From Streptomyces iranensis (GTDB taxonomy: Bacteria; Actinomycetota; Actinomycetes; Streptomycetales; Streptomycetaceae), in assembly GCF_017874715.1 (NCBI RefSeq), contig NZ_JAGGLR010000046.1:1-53634 (forward strand): 53,634 nt of DNA, given 5' to 3'. Of this stretch, positions 1-7,323 are shown in pieces; positions within the stretch are counted from its first letter, which is position 1; each line of letters begins with the position of its first letter. The position numbers were made by a program, and so were the translations under genes. The notes under the pieces are model-generated. The model had not been told where the DNA came from, did not search any database, and was given only the letters and a program-made list of their open reading frames with translations.

Positions 1-987
1 GCGTCCGGCGCATCCGGCGTGTCCGGCGCCGGTTCGTCCGGGGCGCCGGGTGGAGCCGGTGTACCCCGCGCAACTGGTGCGCCCGGTTCGTCCGGTGCGC
101 CCGGCGCCGGTTCGCCCGGGGCGCCGCGTTCGGCCGGTACACCCGGCCCAGCCGGTACGCCCGGCGCAGCCCGTGCCGCCCGCACGGCCGGTGCGCCCCG
201 TGTCGTCGCGCCTCGCCCGCCCGGCGATATCGACCCTCCTCCGAGCGACACCCTCCACACGCTCAATCTGCGCGCCCAGCGCGCCGCGAGCGCGGCGCCC
301 GCCCGTCCTCGCTCGCTCCTCCCCCGTCTCGTCGTGATCGTCGACGACTTCGACGCGCTGGTGGCCCCGGCCCTCGGCAGCCCCGGTCGTCCGGCGTCCG
401 GTTCGGTCGTCCGGGCGCTGGAGGCGATCGCCCGTGACGGCGACCGTCTCGGGGTGCATCTGGTCGTGGCGTCCGGCCGTCCGGACCGTACGGCGGACAC
501 GGCGGCCGTCGAGCGGGCCGCGCTGCGGATCGCCCTGGACGCGCGCCCGCTGAACACCGCGACGCCCGCACACGCGAGCGGCCCCGCACGCGCCGCCCAC
601 GCCACCCGCCCCACACACCCCGGCGAGCCCGAAAGGCCCGATACATCCCCCGCCGCATCGACACGCTCGGTCACCTCCGCCCCCACCGCCCCCGCCGCCG
701 CAGCCGCCCCGGGCGGTGACCCGGCACCGGGCCGTGGGCGGCTGTTCCGCCCGGATGACGCCGCCGGAACGCCGTTTCAGGCGGGCCGGGTGACCGGACG
801 GATACCGCGCACCGCGACCCAGCGGCCCACCGTCGTACCGCTGGAGTGGCGGCGGATGGGCGATCCGCCCGCTCGTCGGCCGCTGCGCGAGCTGGGGAAC
901 GGCCCCACCGACCTGGCACTTCTCGCCAGTGCGCTGCAGCGCGCCGCGCAGTCGGCGGACGCCCCCACCGCACCCGCGCTGATCTGA
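1..987 (+). CDS. FtsK/SpoIIIE-type ATPase, C-terminal part (5' truncated by window edge)
   Basis: The frame is open from the first base, so the gene begins upstream; the GTG at 19 is not a credible start. The visible part starts with about 65 residues rich in Gly, Ala, Pro and Ser, with many Gly-X-Y-like triplets. A degenerate ATPase domain follows: LVVIVDDFDALV (Walker B-like), then VVRALEAIARDGDRLGVHLVVASGR, as in the last ATPase domain of EccC/EssC-like and FHA-FtsK proteins. A second Ala/Pro/Thr-rich insert of about 60 residues (bases 560-720) interrupts the domain before the closing FQAGRVTG segment. Such proteins are hexameric membrane-linked translocases. No Walker A motif is in view, so the substrate and the rest of the architecture cannot be judged. 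The family call is fairly firm; the role is not. Confidence 0.6.
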   Translation, partial: ASGASGVSGAGSSGAPGGAGVPRATGAPGSSGAPGAGSPGAPRSAGTPGPAGTPGAARAARTAGAPRVVAPRPPGDIDPPPSDTLHTLNLRAQRAASAAPARPRSLLPRLVVIVDDFDALVAPALGSPGRPASGSVVRALEAIARDGDRLGVHLVVASGRPDRTADTAAVERAALRIALDARPLNTATPAHASGPARAAHATRPTHPGEPERPDTSPAASTRSVTSAPTAPAAAAAPGGDPAPGRGRLFRPDDAAGTPFQAGRVTGRIPRTATQRPTVVPLEWRRMGDPPARRPLRELGNGPTDLALLASALQRAAQSADAPTAPALI

Positions 988-1020
988 CCGGCCCCGCTCG
1001 CCGCCGCCCGCGCCCCGCCC

Positions 1021-1097
1021 GATACCTGTCCGATACCTGTCCGATTCCCGCCCGATTCGCGCCCCGTTTCGCGCCCGTTTCGCGCCAGTTCCCGACC
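1021..1097. repeat. Seven degenerate 11-bp tandem units downstream of the FtsK-like gene
   Basis: Two identical units GATACCTGTCC (1021-1031, 1032-1042) are followed by drifting copies GATTCCCGCCC, GATTCGCGCCCC, GTTTCGCGCCC, GTTTCGCGCCA and GTTCCCGACC. The array starts 34 bases after the stop codon. It is the main content of the 324-base gap between the FtsK-like gene and the ABC operon; the rest of the gap holds the promoter-like elements listed next. Confidence 0.7.
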
Positions 1098-1184
1098 GCT
1101 GCCATCGCCCCTGGCCGAGCTTCCGAGCCGTTCCGGCCATCCTCCCGTCTGTCCCACCTGCCCCGTTTCACGGCCGACCCTTCA

Positions 1185-1257
1185 TCACGGCCCGGTCACG
1201 ATCCGTGAGTGAACGCCGGACGCAGTATTGCCACGTTCGGTGACCGGGCGTAGGACT
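1185..1257 (+). promoter_or_regulatory. Putative promoter of the ABC importer operon, with an upstream inverted repeat
   Basis: TTGCCA (1228-1233) and TAGGAC (1251-1256) are separated by 17 bases, a fair match to a principal-sigma promoter, 55 bases before the ATG at 1312. Just upstream, TCACGG (1185-1190) and CCGTGA (1203-1208) form an inverted repeat that could be an operator for a sugar-responsive repressor. No regulator gene is adjacent. Confidence 0.4.
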
Positions 1258-1311
1258 ACTCAGCACGGACACGGCCGCGCGGGGGCGGCCGGCATCGGAG
1301 GGAACACGGGG

Positions 1312-2670
1312 ATGCACGTATCGCTTCCTGCGAAGCGTTCGACACGAGCCGCGGTGGCCCTGCTGGCGGCGGGAGCACTCATGCTCACCGCCGCGGGCTG
1401 CGGCGGCGACGACGGAGACACGGTCAGCGGCGGCCCACCGCCCAACACCGTGAAACTGCCGAATCTGAAAGGGCAGAAACTCCAGGTCACGGCGGTCTGG
1501 ACGGGCACCGAGCAGGAGAACTTCACCAAGGTGCTCAAGGAGTTCGAGAAGCGCACCGGCGCCAAGGTCTCCTTCGTACCGAGCGGTGACGACATGGCGG
1601 GCTTCGTCGGCTCGAAGATCGCGGGTGGCGCTCCGCCGGATGTCGCGATGGTCGGACAGGTCGGCGTCATGCGCGAATTCGCCCAGAAGGGCTGGGCCAA
1701 ACCGCTCGACGCCACCGCCAAGGCCGAGTTGACCAAGAACTTCGCCAAGGGCTGGCAGGATCTCGGCTCGTACGAGGGCAAGCCTTACGGGGTGTATTTC
1801 AAGGCCAGCAACAAATCCCTGCTCTGGTACAACACCTCCGCGTTCGACTACGCGGGCGCCAAGGTGCCCAAGACCTGGCAGCAATTCCTGGAGCAGGCCC
1901 AGCTGGTCTCCGACTCCGGCACCGACGCGGTCGCGATCGGCGGCCAGGACGGCTGGACGCTCACCGACTGGTTCGAGAACGTCTATCTCTCCCAGGCGGG
2001 CCCGGAGAAGTACGACCAGCTCGCCCAGCACAAGATCAAGTGGACCGATCCGTCGGTGAAGAAGGCGCTCGAGACGCTCGCCGAGCTCTGGGGCACCAAG
2101 GGCCTGGTCGCGGGCGGCCGGGGCGGCGCGCTCCAGACCGCGTTCCCGGACTCCGTCACCAAGGCGTTCGGCAACAAGTCCGAGCCGGACGCGGGCATGG
2201 TCTTCGAGGCCGACTTCGTCGCCGCCAACGTCGCCGACGCGGGCGCGGAGCTGGACCAGGACGCGAAGGTGTTCCCGTTCCCGGCGGTGGGCGACGACGC
2301 GCCGGTGGTGACCGGCGGCGACGTCGGCGTGGCGCTGAAGAACAGCAAGGCGGCGCAGGCGCTGCTCACCTTCCTCGCCTCGCCCGACGCCGGGACCATC
2401 TGGGCCCAGTCCGGCGGGTTCATCTCGGCGAACAAGAACGTCAAGTTCAGCGCCTATCCCAATGCCTCCATGCGCAAGATCGCACAGGCCCTGATCGCGG
2501 CGGGCAATGACTTCCGGTTCGACATGTCCGACCAGGCGCCCGCCTCCTTCGGCGGCAAGCCGGCACAGGGCGAGTGGAAAGCGCTCCAGGACTTTCTCAA
2601 GAACCCGAGGAATGTCGAAGGCATCCAGCGCCAGCTGGAGCGGGATGCCGCCAAGGCGTACAAGAACTGA
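1312..2670 (+). CDS. Extracellular carbohydrate-binding lipoprotein of an ABC importer
   Basis: 452-residue family 1 solute-binding protein. It begins with a lipoprotein signal peptide: basic start, hydrophobic stretch, then the lipobox LTAAGC with lipidated Cys30. The mature part has the bilobal binding-protein pattern (FTKVLKEFEKRTGAKVSF, GGAPPDVAMV, LLWYNTSAF). GGQDGWTLTDWFENVYL resembles a segment I associate with alpha-glucoside-type binders, so an oligosaccharide ligand is likely, though unproven. I chose ATG 1312 because GGAGGG (1297-1302) lies 9 bases upstream; an in-frame upstream start at 1228 would put a long basic tail before the signal peptide. First gene of a three-gene operon with two permeases; 24 bases separate it from the next gene. 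Confidence 0.9.
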   Translation: MHVSLPAKRSTRAAVALLAAGALMLTAAGCGGDDGDTVSGGPPPNTVKLPNLKGQKLQVTAVWTGTEQENFTKVLKEFEKRTGAKVSFVPSGDDMAGFVGSKIAGGAPPDVAMVGQVGVMREFAQKGWAKPLDATAKAELTKNFAKGWQDLGSYEGKPYGVYFKASNKSLLWYNTSAFDYAGAKVPKTWQQFLEQAQLVSDSGTDAVAIGGQDGWTLTDWFENVYLSQAGPEKYDQLAQHKIKWTDPSVKKALETLAELWGTKGLVAGGRGGALQTAFPDSVTKAFGNKSEPDAGMVFEADFVAANVADAGAELDQDAKVFPFPAVGDDAPVVTGGDVGVALKNSKAAQALLTFLASPDAGTIWAQSGGFISANKNVKFSAYPNASMRKIAQALIAAGNDFRFDMSDQAPASFGGKPAQGEWKALQDFLKNPRNVEGIQRQLERDAAKAYKN

Positions 2671-2694
2671 CGACTCGACCGGGAGAACCACATC

Positions 2695-4068
2695 ATGTCG
2701 ACCGCGACAGCGGACGGCGCGGCCACACCTGGCCGGGCGTCGTCCTCCCCACCGGCCAACCGGCCGAGCGCAAGCAAGCGGAAGAGCCTCATGGGCACCC
2801 GGCCCTGGCTGGCGGCGGTGTTCCTGCTGCCCGCCCTGGTGCTGCTCGGGGCGCTCGTCGTCTATCCGATCGCCTACTCCGTCTACCGGAGCTTCTTCGA
2901 CGCCTCGGGCAATGGCTTCGTCGGCCTGGACAACTACCAGGAGATGTTCTCCGACGACGCCACCAAGACGGCCATCAAGAACAACGTCATCTGGCTGATC
3001 CTGGCCCCGACCGTCTCCACCGCCCTGGGCCTGATCTTCGCCGTGCTCACCGAGAGGATCCGCTGGGCCACCGCCTTCAAGCTGGTCGTCTTCATGCCGA
3101 TGGCGATCTCGATGCTGGCGGCGGGCATCATCTTCCGGCTGGTCTACGAGCAGGACCCGGACAAGGGCGTGGCCAACGCCATGTGGGTGGGCGTGCATGA
3201 CTCCTTCAGCGAGTCGCCGCCGTTCCCCGGCGCCCATCCGCGTCCCACCGCCGGGCTGACCGAGGCGTCGAACGGCTCATTCACCACCAAGGACGCCGTG
3301 CGCGCGGGCACGCCCGCCTCGCTGCCGCTGGTCGCGGCCAAGCGCGGGGACATCAGCGGGGCGCAGGACGCCAAGGCCGCCAAGGCCGAGCCCGGGAAGA
3401 TCACCGGCACCGTCTGGTTCGACTTCACCCGGGGCGGCGGCGGCGAGCAGGGCACCATCGACAAGGGCGAGAAGGCGATGGCCGACCTCAGGGTGGAGGC
3501 GGTCAAGAACGGCAAGGTGGTCGCCAAGGCCACGACGGCGGCGGACGGCACGTACACCCTCCCCGCCAAGGCCGAGGGCGCCCAGCTGCGGCTGCCCGCC
3601 TGGAACTTCTCCGAGCCGTACAACGGCGTGGACTGGCTCGGCCCGTCCCTCGTCACCCCGGCCATCATCGGCGCGTACGTCTGGATCTGGGCCGGTTTCG
3701 CGATGGTGCTGATCGCGGCGGGGCTCGCGGGGGTGCCACGCGAGCTGATGGAGGCCGCGCGGATGGACGGCGCCAATGAGTGGCAGGTCTTCCGGCGGAT
3801 CACGGTGCCGATGCTGGCGCCGGTGCTCTCGGTCGTCGTCGTCACGCTGATGATCAACGTGATGAAGATCTTCGACCTCGTCTACATCATCGCGCCCGGC
3901 CCCTCCCAGGACGACGCCAACGTCCTCGCCCTCCAGCTCTTCCAGTCGTCCTTCGGCACCGACGTCAACCAGGGCCTCGGCAGCGCGATCGCCGTGCTGC
4001 TGCTGTTGCTCGTGCTGCCCGTCATGTTCATCAACATCCGCCGGATCCGAAGGGAGAGCCGCCGATGA
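2695..4068 (+). CDS. Carbohydrate ABC transporter permease (MalF-type) with an extracytoplasmic beta-sandwich-like insert
   Basis: 457 residues, against about 300 usual for the family. Six membrane segments are visible (about 39-61, 97-118, 126-149, 321-343, 377-400, 429-450). The EAA loop that contacts the ATPase is at about 349-376 (ELMEAARMDGANEWQVFRRI). Between segments 3 and 4, where relatives have a short loop, lies an insert of roughly 150 residues (163-312). Within it, GTVWFDF at 238-244, a Gly-rich turn, IDKGEK, and TTAADGTYTLP at 280-290 look like an SdrD/Cna-B-type beta-sandwich repeat. By topology the insert faces outside the membrane. GGGAGAA-like ribosome site GGGAGAA is 7 bases before the ATG. 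The stop overlaps the next start (ATGA). The permease call is firm; the insert fold is inference. Confidence 0.88.
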   Translation: MSTATADGAATPGRASSSPPANRPSASKRKSLMGTRPWLAAVFLLPALVLLGALVVYPIAYSVYRSFFDASGNGFVGLDNYQEMFSDDATKTAIKNNVIWLILAPTVSTALGLIFAVLTERIRWATAFKLVVFMPMAISMLAAGIIFRLVYEQDPDKGVANAMWVGVHDSFSESPPFPGAHPRPTAGLTEASNGSFTTKDAVRAGTPASLPLVAAKRGDISGAQDAKAAKAEPGKITGTVWFDFTRGGGGEQGTIDKGEKAMADLRVEAVKNGKVVAKATTAADGTYTLPAKAEGAQLRLPAWNFSEPYNGVDWLGPSLVTPAIIGAYVWIWAGFAMVLIAAGLAGVPRELMEAARMDGANEWQVFRRITVPMLAPVLSVVVVTLMINVMKIFDLVYIIAPGPSQDDANVLALQLFQSSFGTDVNQGLGSAIAVLLLLLVLPVMFINIRRIRRESRR

Positions 4069-4946
4069 CCAGCGCGGACACGGTCGTACAGGCGAAGCAG
4101 TCCCCGGTCGCGCGGATCGCCGCCCGCGCCGGCGGCGGGGCCCTGCGGGTCGTCCTGCTCCTGGTCGGCCTGTTGTGGCTGATGCCGACCGCCGGACTGC
4201 TGCTGTCCTCCCTGCGGGACCCGTCGGAGGTGGACCTCTCCGGCTGGTGGAAGGTCTTCACCGACCCCGGACAGCTCACCTTCAGCGGCTACGACAATCT
4301 GCTGGGCAACCAGCAGATCACCGACTCCCTCTGGACCACGCTCGCGATCACCGTCCCGGCGACCCTGCTGGTCGTCGTGATCGGCGCCCTGGCCGGTTAC
4401 GCCTTCGCCTGGATGGACTTCCCCGGCCGCGACGTCTGGTTCCTCATCGTGGTCGGCCTGCTGGTGGTCCCGATCCAGGTGGCGCTGATCCCGGTGGCCA
4501 AGCTCTTCGGCGAGATCGGCATCTTCCAGACCACCACCGGCGTGGTCCTCTTCCACACCGCCTTCGGCCTCCCCTTCGCGATCTTCCTCCTCCGCAACTT
4601 CTTCGCGGAGATCCCCCGCGAGCTCCTGGAGGCCGCCCGCCTGGACGGCGCGGGCGAGCTACGGCTCTTCCTGCGCGTCGTCATGCCCCTCGGCGGCCCG
4701 GCCATCGCCTCGCTGGGCATCTTCCAGTTCCTCTGGGTCTGGAACGACATGCTGGTCGCCCTGATCTTCGCCGACAGCGGCAACCCCCCGATCACAGTCG
4801 CCCTCCAGCAGCAGGTCCGCCAGTTCGGCAACAACATCGACATCCTCGGCCCCGGCGCCTTCGTCTCGATGCTGATCCCGCTGGCGGTCTTCTTCGCCTT
4901 CCAGCGCCAGTTCGTGGCGGGGGTGATGGCGGGCGCGGTGAAGTAG
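4065..4946 (+). CDS. Carbohydrate ABC transporter permease (MalG-type)
   Basis: 293-residue inner permease of the same importer. ATG 4065 overlaps the preceding stop as ATGA, implying translational coupling. Membrane segments start near residues 27, 88 and 120, and the EAA loop ELLEAARLDGAGELRLFLRV is followed by segments 5 and 6. The C-terminal VAGVMAGAVK is typical of the MalG subfamily (usually VxGLTxGAVK). No ATP-binding subunit lies in the operon. In Streptomyces many sugar importers share one ATPase, MsiK, encoded elsewhere, so that arrangement is probable here. Confidence 0.92.
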   Translation: MTSADTVVQAKQSPVARIAARAGGGALRVVLLLVGLLWLMPTAGLLLSSLRDPSEVDLSGWWKVFTDPGQLTFSGYDNLLGNQQITDSLWTTLAITVPATLLVVVIGALAGYAFAWMDFPGRDVWFLIVVGLLVVPIQVALIPVAKLFGEIGIFQTTTGVVLFHTAFGLPFAIFLLRNFFAEIPRELLEAARLDGAGELRLFLRVVMPLGGPAIASLGIFQFLWVWNDMLVALIFADSGNPPITVALQQQVRQFGNNIDILGPGAFVSMLIPLAVFFAFQRQFVAGVMAGAVK

Positions 4947-4960
4947 CGCCCCCGAACGAC

Positions 4961-5004
4961 GGGCGGCCCGGCACCCCATTCAGGGGGCACCGGGCCGCCC
5001 CTTT
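4961..5004. terminator. Bidirectional rho-independent-like terminator between convergent genes
   Basis: GGGCGGCCCGG (4961-4971) pairs with CCGGGCCGCCC (4990-5000), with inner CCCC/GGGG pairing, followed by CTTT. It lies between the permease operon stop (4946) and the convergent ATPase-like gene stop (5010), so it can serve both. Confidence 0.75.
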
Positions 5005-5009
5005 ACACC

Positions 5010-5465
5010 TCACGACGCACCGCACTCCGCCCAGACTGTCTTACCAACGGGGATACGCCGGGTCGTCCCCCAGCGAGTGGCCAGCAGATCCACCAGGAGC
5101 AGCCCACGGCCCGATTCGTCATCGGCCGTCAGAGCCGACGGAATGGCCGGGAGACGGTCCTCGCGAGCGTCCGAGACCTCGATACGGATCGTCCGCGACG
5201 AGGGCGTGCAGGCGAGGCGGAGACGGAAGTCCCGCCCGGGTACGCGGCCGTGCCGTACGGCGTTCGAGGCCAGCTCCGCCACCAGCAGGGCCACCGTGCA
5301 GGACGCGTCCGACGCAGGCGGATAGCCCCACTCCTCCATCCGCCGCACGGCAAGCCGCCGGGCGAGGCGCGCGCCGCGCGGTGTAGCCGGGAACTGCTGG
5401 GTGAGCTCCCGGAGTTCGGGTTCGGGGTCCGGCGCCGTGGTCGTCTTCAGCACGGTGTTGTCCAT
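5010..5465 (-). CDS. RsbW-like ATP-binding regulatory protein (HATPase_c fold)
   Basis: 151 residues from ATG 5465. The fold is that of the anti-sigma/serine kinase ATPases: the N box appears as LLVAELASNAVRHG and the glycine-rich lid as ESGRGLLLVDLLATRWG. The N-terminal PRGARLARRLA is usual for the many small Streptomyces proteins of this class, which bind sigma or anti-anti-sigma factors or act with WhiJ-like DNA-binding proteins. A longer form from TTG 5528 is possible, but has no better ribosome site and adds a tail I do not expect. It is divergent from the XRE-DUF397 pair, with about 75 to 140 bases between, which suggests one regulatory locus. The partner is unknown. Confidence 0.8.
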   Translation of the reverse strand: MDNTVLKTTTAPDPEPELRELTQQFPATPRGARLARRLAVRRMEEWGYPPASDASCTVALLVAELASNAVRHGRVPGRDFRLRLACTPSSRTIRIEVSDAREDRLPAIPSALTADDESGRGLLLVDLLATRWGTTRRIPVGKTVWAECGAS

Positions 5466-5603
5466 TTCCGTCCGATCGATCTTCCGTACGATTCGCACCG
5501 TGTGCGCATCGTGACGTTCCGTGCTCAAGGATCGTGTCGTGGGTCTACGCTCGAAAGGCCATGACGCTTTACCTTTCAGGCCGTAAGGAACGGAAGTGAT
5601 GTT

Positions 5604-6548
5604 TTGGCCAGAGAAGTTGATCCTCGCTCATCGATGGCGGCGCTCTTCGGATCCCGGGTCCGCAGACTGCGTACGGCCGCCGGTCTGACCCAGGCCGAGT
5701 TAGGCGCGCGCACGCATGTGGTCAGCACCCGGATCACCCAGATCGAGCGCGCGTCCGGGGCGAAACCGACGTTCGAGCTGGCCCGGACGCTCGACTCCGT
5801 CCTCGAGGCGGACAGCCTGCTCGTGGACATGTGGCCGTACGTCTACCGGGAGGCGTTCCCGGACTGGTCGCGGGCGTTCATGGCCTACTCGGAGCGGGCG
5901 GTGTCCATCAGGCAGTACGCGGCACATGTGGTGCCCGGTCTGTTGCAGACCGAGGACTACGCGCGGGCTGTCCTGCGCGTTGGTCTGTCTCTCACCAGCG
6001 ACGAGCAGTTGGAAGACCGGGTGGACGCCAGGCTCAGACGACAACAACGCCTCACTTCACCCGACCGTCCTGAGCTGTGGGTCGTCCTGGACGAGGCGGT
6101 ATTGCGGCGTCCGATCGGGGGCAGGGCCGTCATGCGGGAACAGTTGGCCAGGCTGCTGGACGCTGCCATGGACCCCCACATCACCGTGCAGGTACTGCCT
6201 TTCGACCAAGCGGAACACGACGTGATGGGCGGGTCCCTGACCGTGCTGACGTCCCCCGACGAAACGGAAGTGGCCTACACCGAAGGCGCCCACTACGGCC
6301 AACTCATCGAAGAACCAATGGACGTCAGGCGCTTGGCACTGTCCTACGATCGGCTGCGGGCAGCATCCCTGCCCCCGCTCATGTCGCTCGACATGATCCG
6401 GTCCGTGATGGAGGGCAACCACCGTGGAGCGAGTGTCCCGTCCCGATCTGAACGGCGCCGCGTGGCGCAAGAGCAGCTACAGCAACCAGGAGGGTGGCGA
6501 CTGCGTAGAGGTGGCCGACGGCATACCCGGCGCCGTCCCCGTCCGTGA
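5604..6548 (+). CDS. XRE-family helix-turn-helix regulator with DUF5753 (WhiJ-like)
   Basis: Starts at TTG 5604 with GGAAG (5592-5596) at suitable distance. The alternative ATG 5634 would remove the conserved REVDPRSS lead-in. An XRE helix-turn-helix spans about residues 13-67 (LTQAELGARTHVVSTRITQIERA). DUF5753 follows, marked by VVPGLLQTEDYARAVL and RPELWVVLDEAVLRRP. These proteins occur by the dozen in Streptomyces with DUF397 proteins and RsbW-like ATPases in development-linked loci. The usual C-terminus is around residue 275; here the frame runs on for about 36 Arg-rich residues, 125 bases into the DUF397 gene. That tail looks like readthrough after loss of a stop codon. Confidence 0.85.
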   Translation: MAREVDPRSSMAALFGSRVRRLRTAAGLTQAELGARTHVVSTRITQIERASGAKPTFELARTLDSVLEADSLLVDMWPYVYREAFPDWSRAFMAYSERAVSIRQYAAHVVPGLLQTEDYARAVLRVGLSLTSDEQLEDRVDARLRRQQRLTSPDRPELWVVLDEAVLRRPIGGRAVMREQLARLLDAAMDPHITVQVLPFDQAEHDVMGGSLTVLTSPDETEVAYTEGAHYGQLIEEPMDVRRLALSYDRLRAASLPPLMSLDMIRSVMEGNHRGASVPSRSERRRVAQEQLQQPGGWRLRRGGRRHTRRRPRP

Positions 6549-6648
6549 CAGCAAGCGGCCCGACGGCCCCGCGCTGGTCTTCCCGTCAGGTTCCTGGGCC
6601 GCCTTCATCGATGAGCTGAACAGTTGGGAGCCTGGCTGTCCGAAATAG
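6424..6648 (+). CDS. DUF397 small protein
   Basis: 74 residues starting at GTG 6424, with GGAGGG (6410-6415) 8 bases upstream. It has the DUF397 signature: AAWRKSSYSNQEGGDCVEVAD, VPVRDSKRPDGPALVF and a final WAAFIDEL. Members are small partners of the XRE-DUF5753 proteins in ABBA/WhiJ-like loci and are thought to modulate them by direct contact. Its first 125 bases are shared out of frame with the end of the XRE gene, so the two are translated from one message. The family call is firm; its role here is inferred from context. Confidence 0.9.
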   Translation: MERVSRPDLNGAAWRKSSYSNQEGGDCVEVADGIPGAVPVRDSKRPDGPALVFPSGSWAAFIDELNSWEPGCPK

Positions 6649-6752
6649 GCTCTTCGGCACACGGAACCTCCCCCGGGCACCGCACATCTTCCGGTGCGCA
6701 GGCGCGCACTGACTTCGCGCGCCGATTCGTATGCGAGGGGACCCAAAACTTC

Positions 6753-7295
6753 ATGAACAGCAAGCTGACCGCCGTGGCCCTTGCGGCCCTCGTCGTCGCG
6801 GGGACTGCCGCTACGGCCATCCCGGCCTCGGCCGCCACCGCCAAGGCCGCGCCGACCCGCTGCCACACCGCCGACCTGAAGGCCGGTTTCGCCATGGGGG
6901 AGGACGCGAGACCGGAGATGGAGCAGACCGAGAAGCAAACCCAGGCGCACATCTGGTTCACCAACAAGAGCACGCGCACCTGCACCCTGTCCGGCTTCGC
7001 CGGTGTCGACATGATCGGCGCTCAGGGGACCGACGGCACCTGGTCGCTGGCGCGCTCCTCCGAGAAGCCCGAAAAGATGACCCTGGAGCCGGGAGACACG
7101 ACGGACTTCAGCATCACCCTGCTCCCGGTGGCCGGGTCCACACCGCAGAAGGAGAAGTTCGTTCCGGCGAAGTTCCTGGTCACCCCGCCGAACGAGACGG
7201 AGCACTTCACCCTGAAGTGGCCGTTCGGCGGCCAGATCCTCAAGCAGGACGGCGCCACCCACCCGGCCACCTACCTCAACCCGGTCGGGCTGTAA
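6753..7295 (+). CDS. Secreted DUF4232 protein
   Basis: 180 residues from ATG 6753. The N-terminus is a clear Sec signal peptide (MNSKLTAVALAALVVAGTAA, cleavage probably after ASA near residue 27). The rest matches the DUF4232 pattern: TRCHTADLKAGF, IWFTNKSTRTCTLSGFAGVDM, and a closing beta-rich region with LEPGDTTDFSITLLPV. Two Cys residues, in the TRCHT and RTCTL segments, could form a disulfide. DUF4232 proteins are common exported proteins of Streptomyces with no settled function. GAGGGG (6735-6740) is a rather distant ribosome site. It may be cotranscribed with the DUF397 gene, about 100 bases upstream, but nothing ties it functionally. Confidence 0.85.
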   Translation: MNSKLTAVALAALVVAGTAATAIPASAATAKAAPTRCHTADLKAGFAMGEDARPEMEQTEKQTQAHIWFTNKSTRTCTLSGFAGVDMIGAQGTDGTWSLARSSEKPEKMTLEPGDTTDFSITLLPVAGSTPQKEKFVPAKFLVTPPNETEHFTLKWPFGGQILKQDGATHPATYLNPVGL

Positions 7296-7323
7296 CCAAG
7301 CTGGACAGCCGCTGAGCTTCCCT

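Noticed and set aside
1168..3237. A 689-codon open frame on the minus strand
   Set aside because: Antisense to the binding protein and permease genes, both of which have firm family evidence.
6624..6752. N-terminal extension of the DUF4232 protein
   Set aside because: It would place 43 hydrophilic residues before a clear signal peptide and overlap the DUF397 gene; the ATG at 6753 is preferred.
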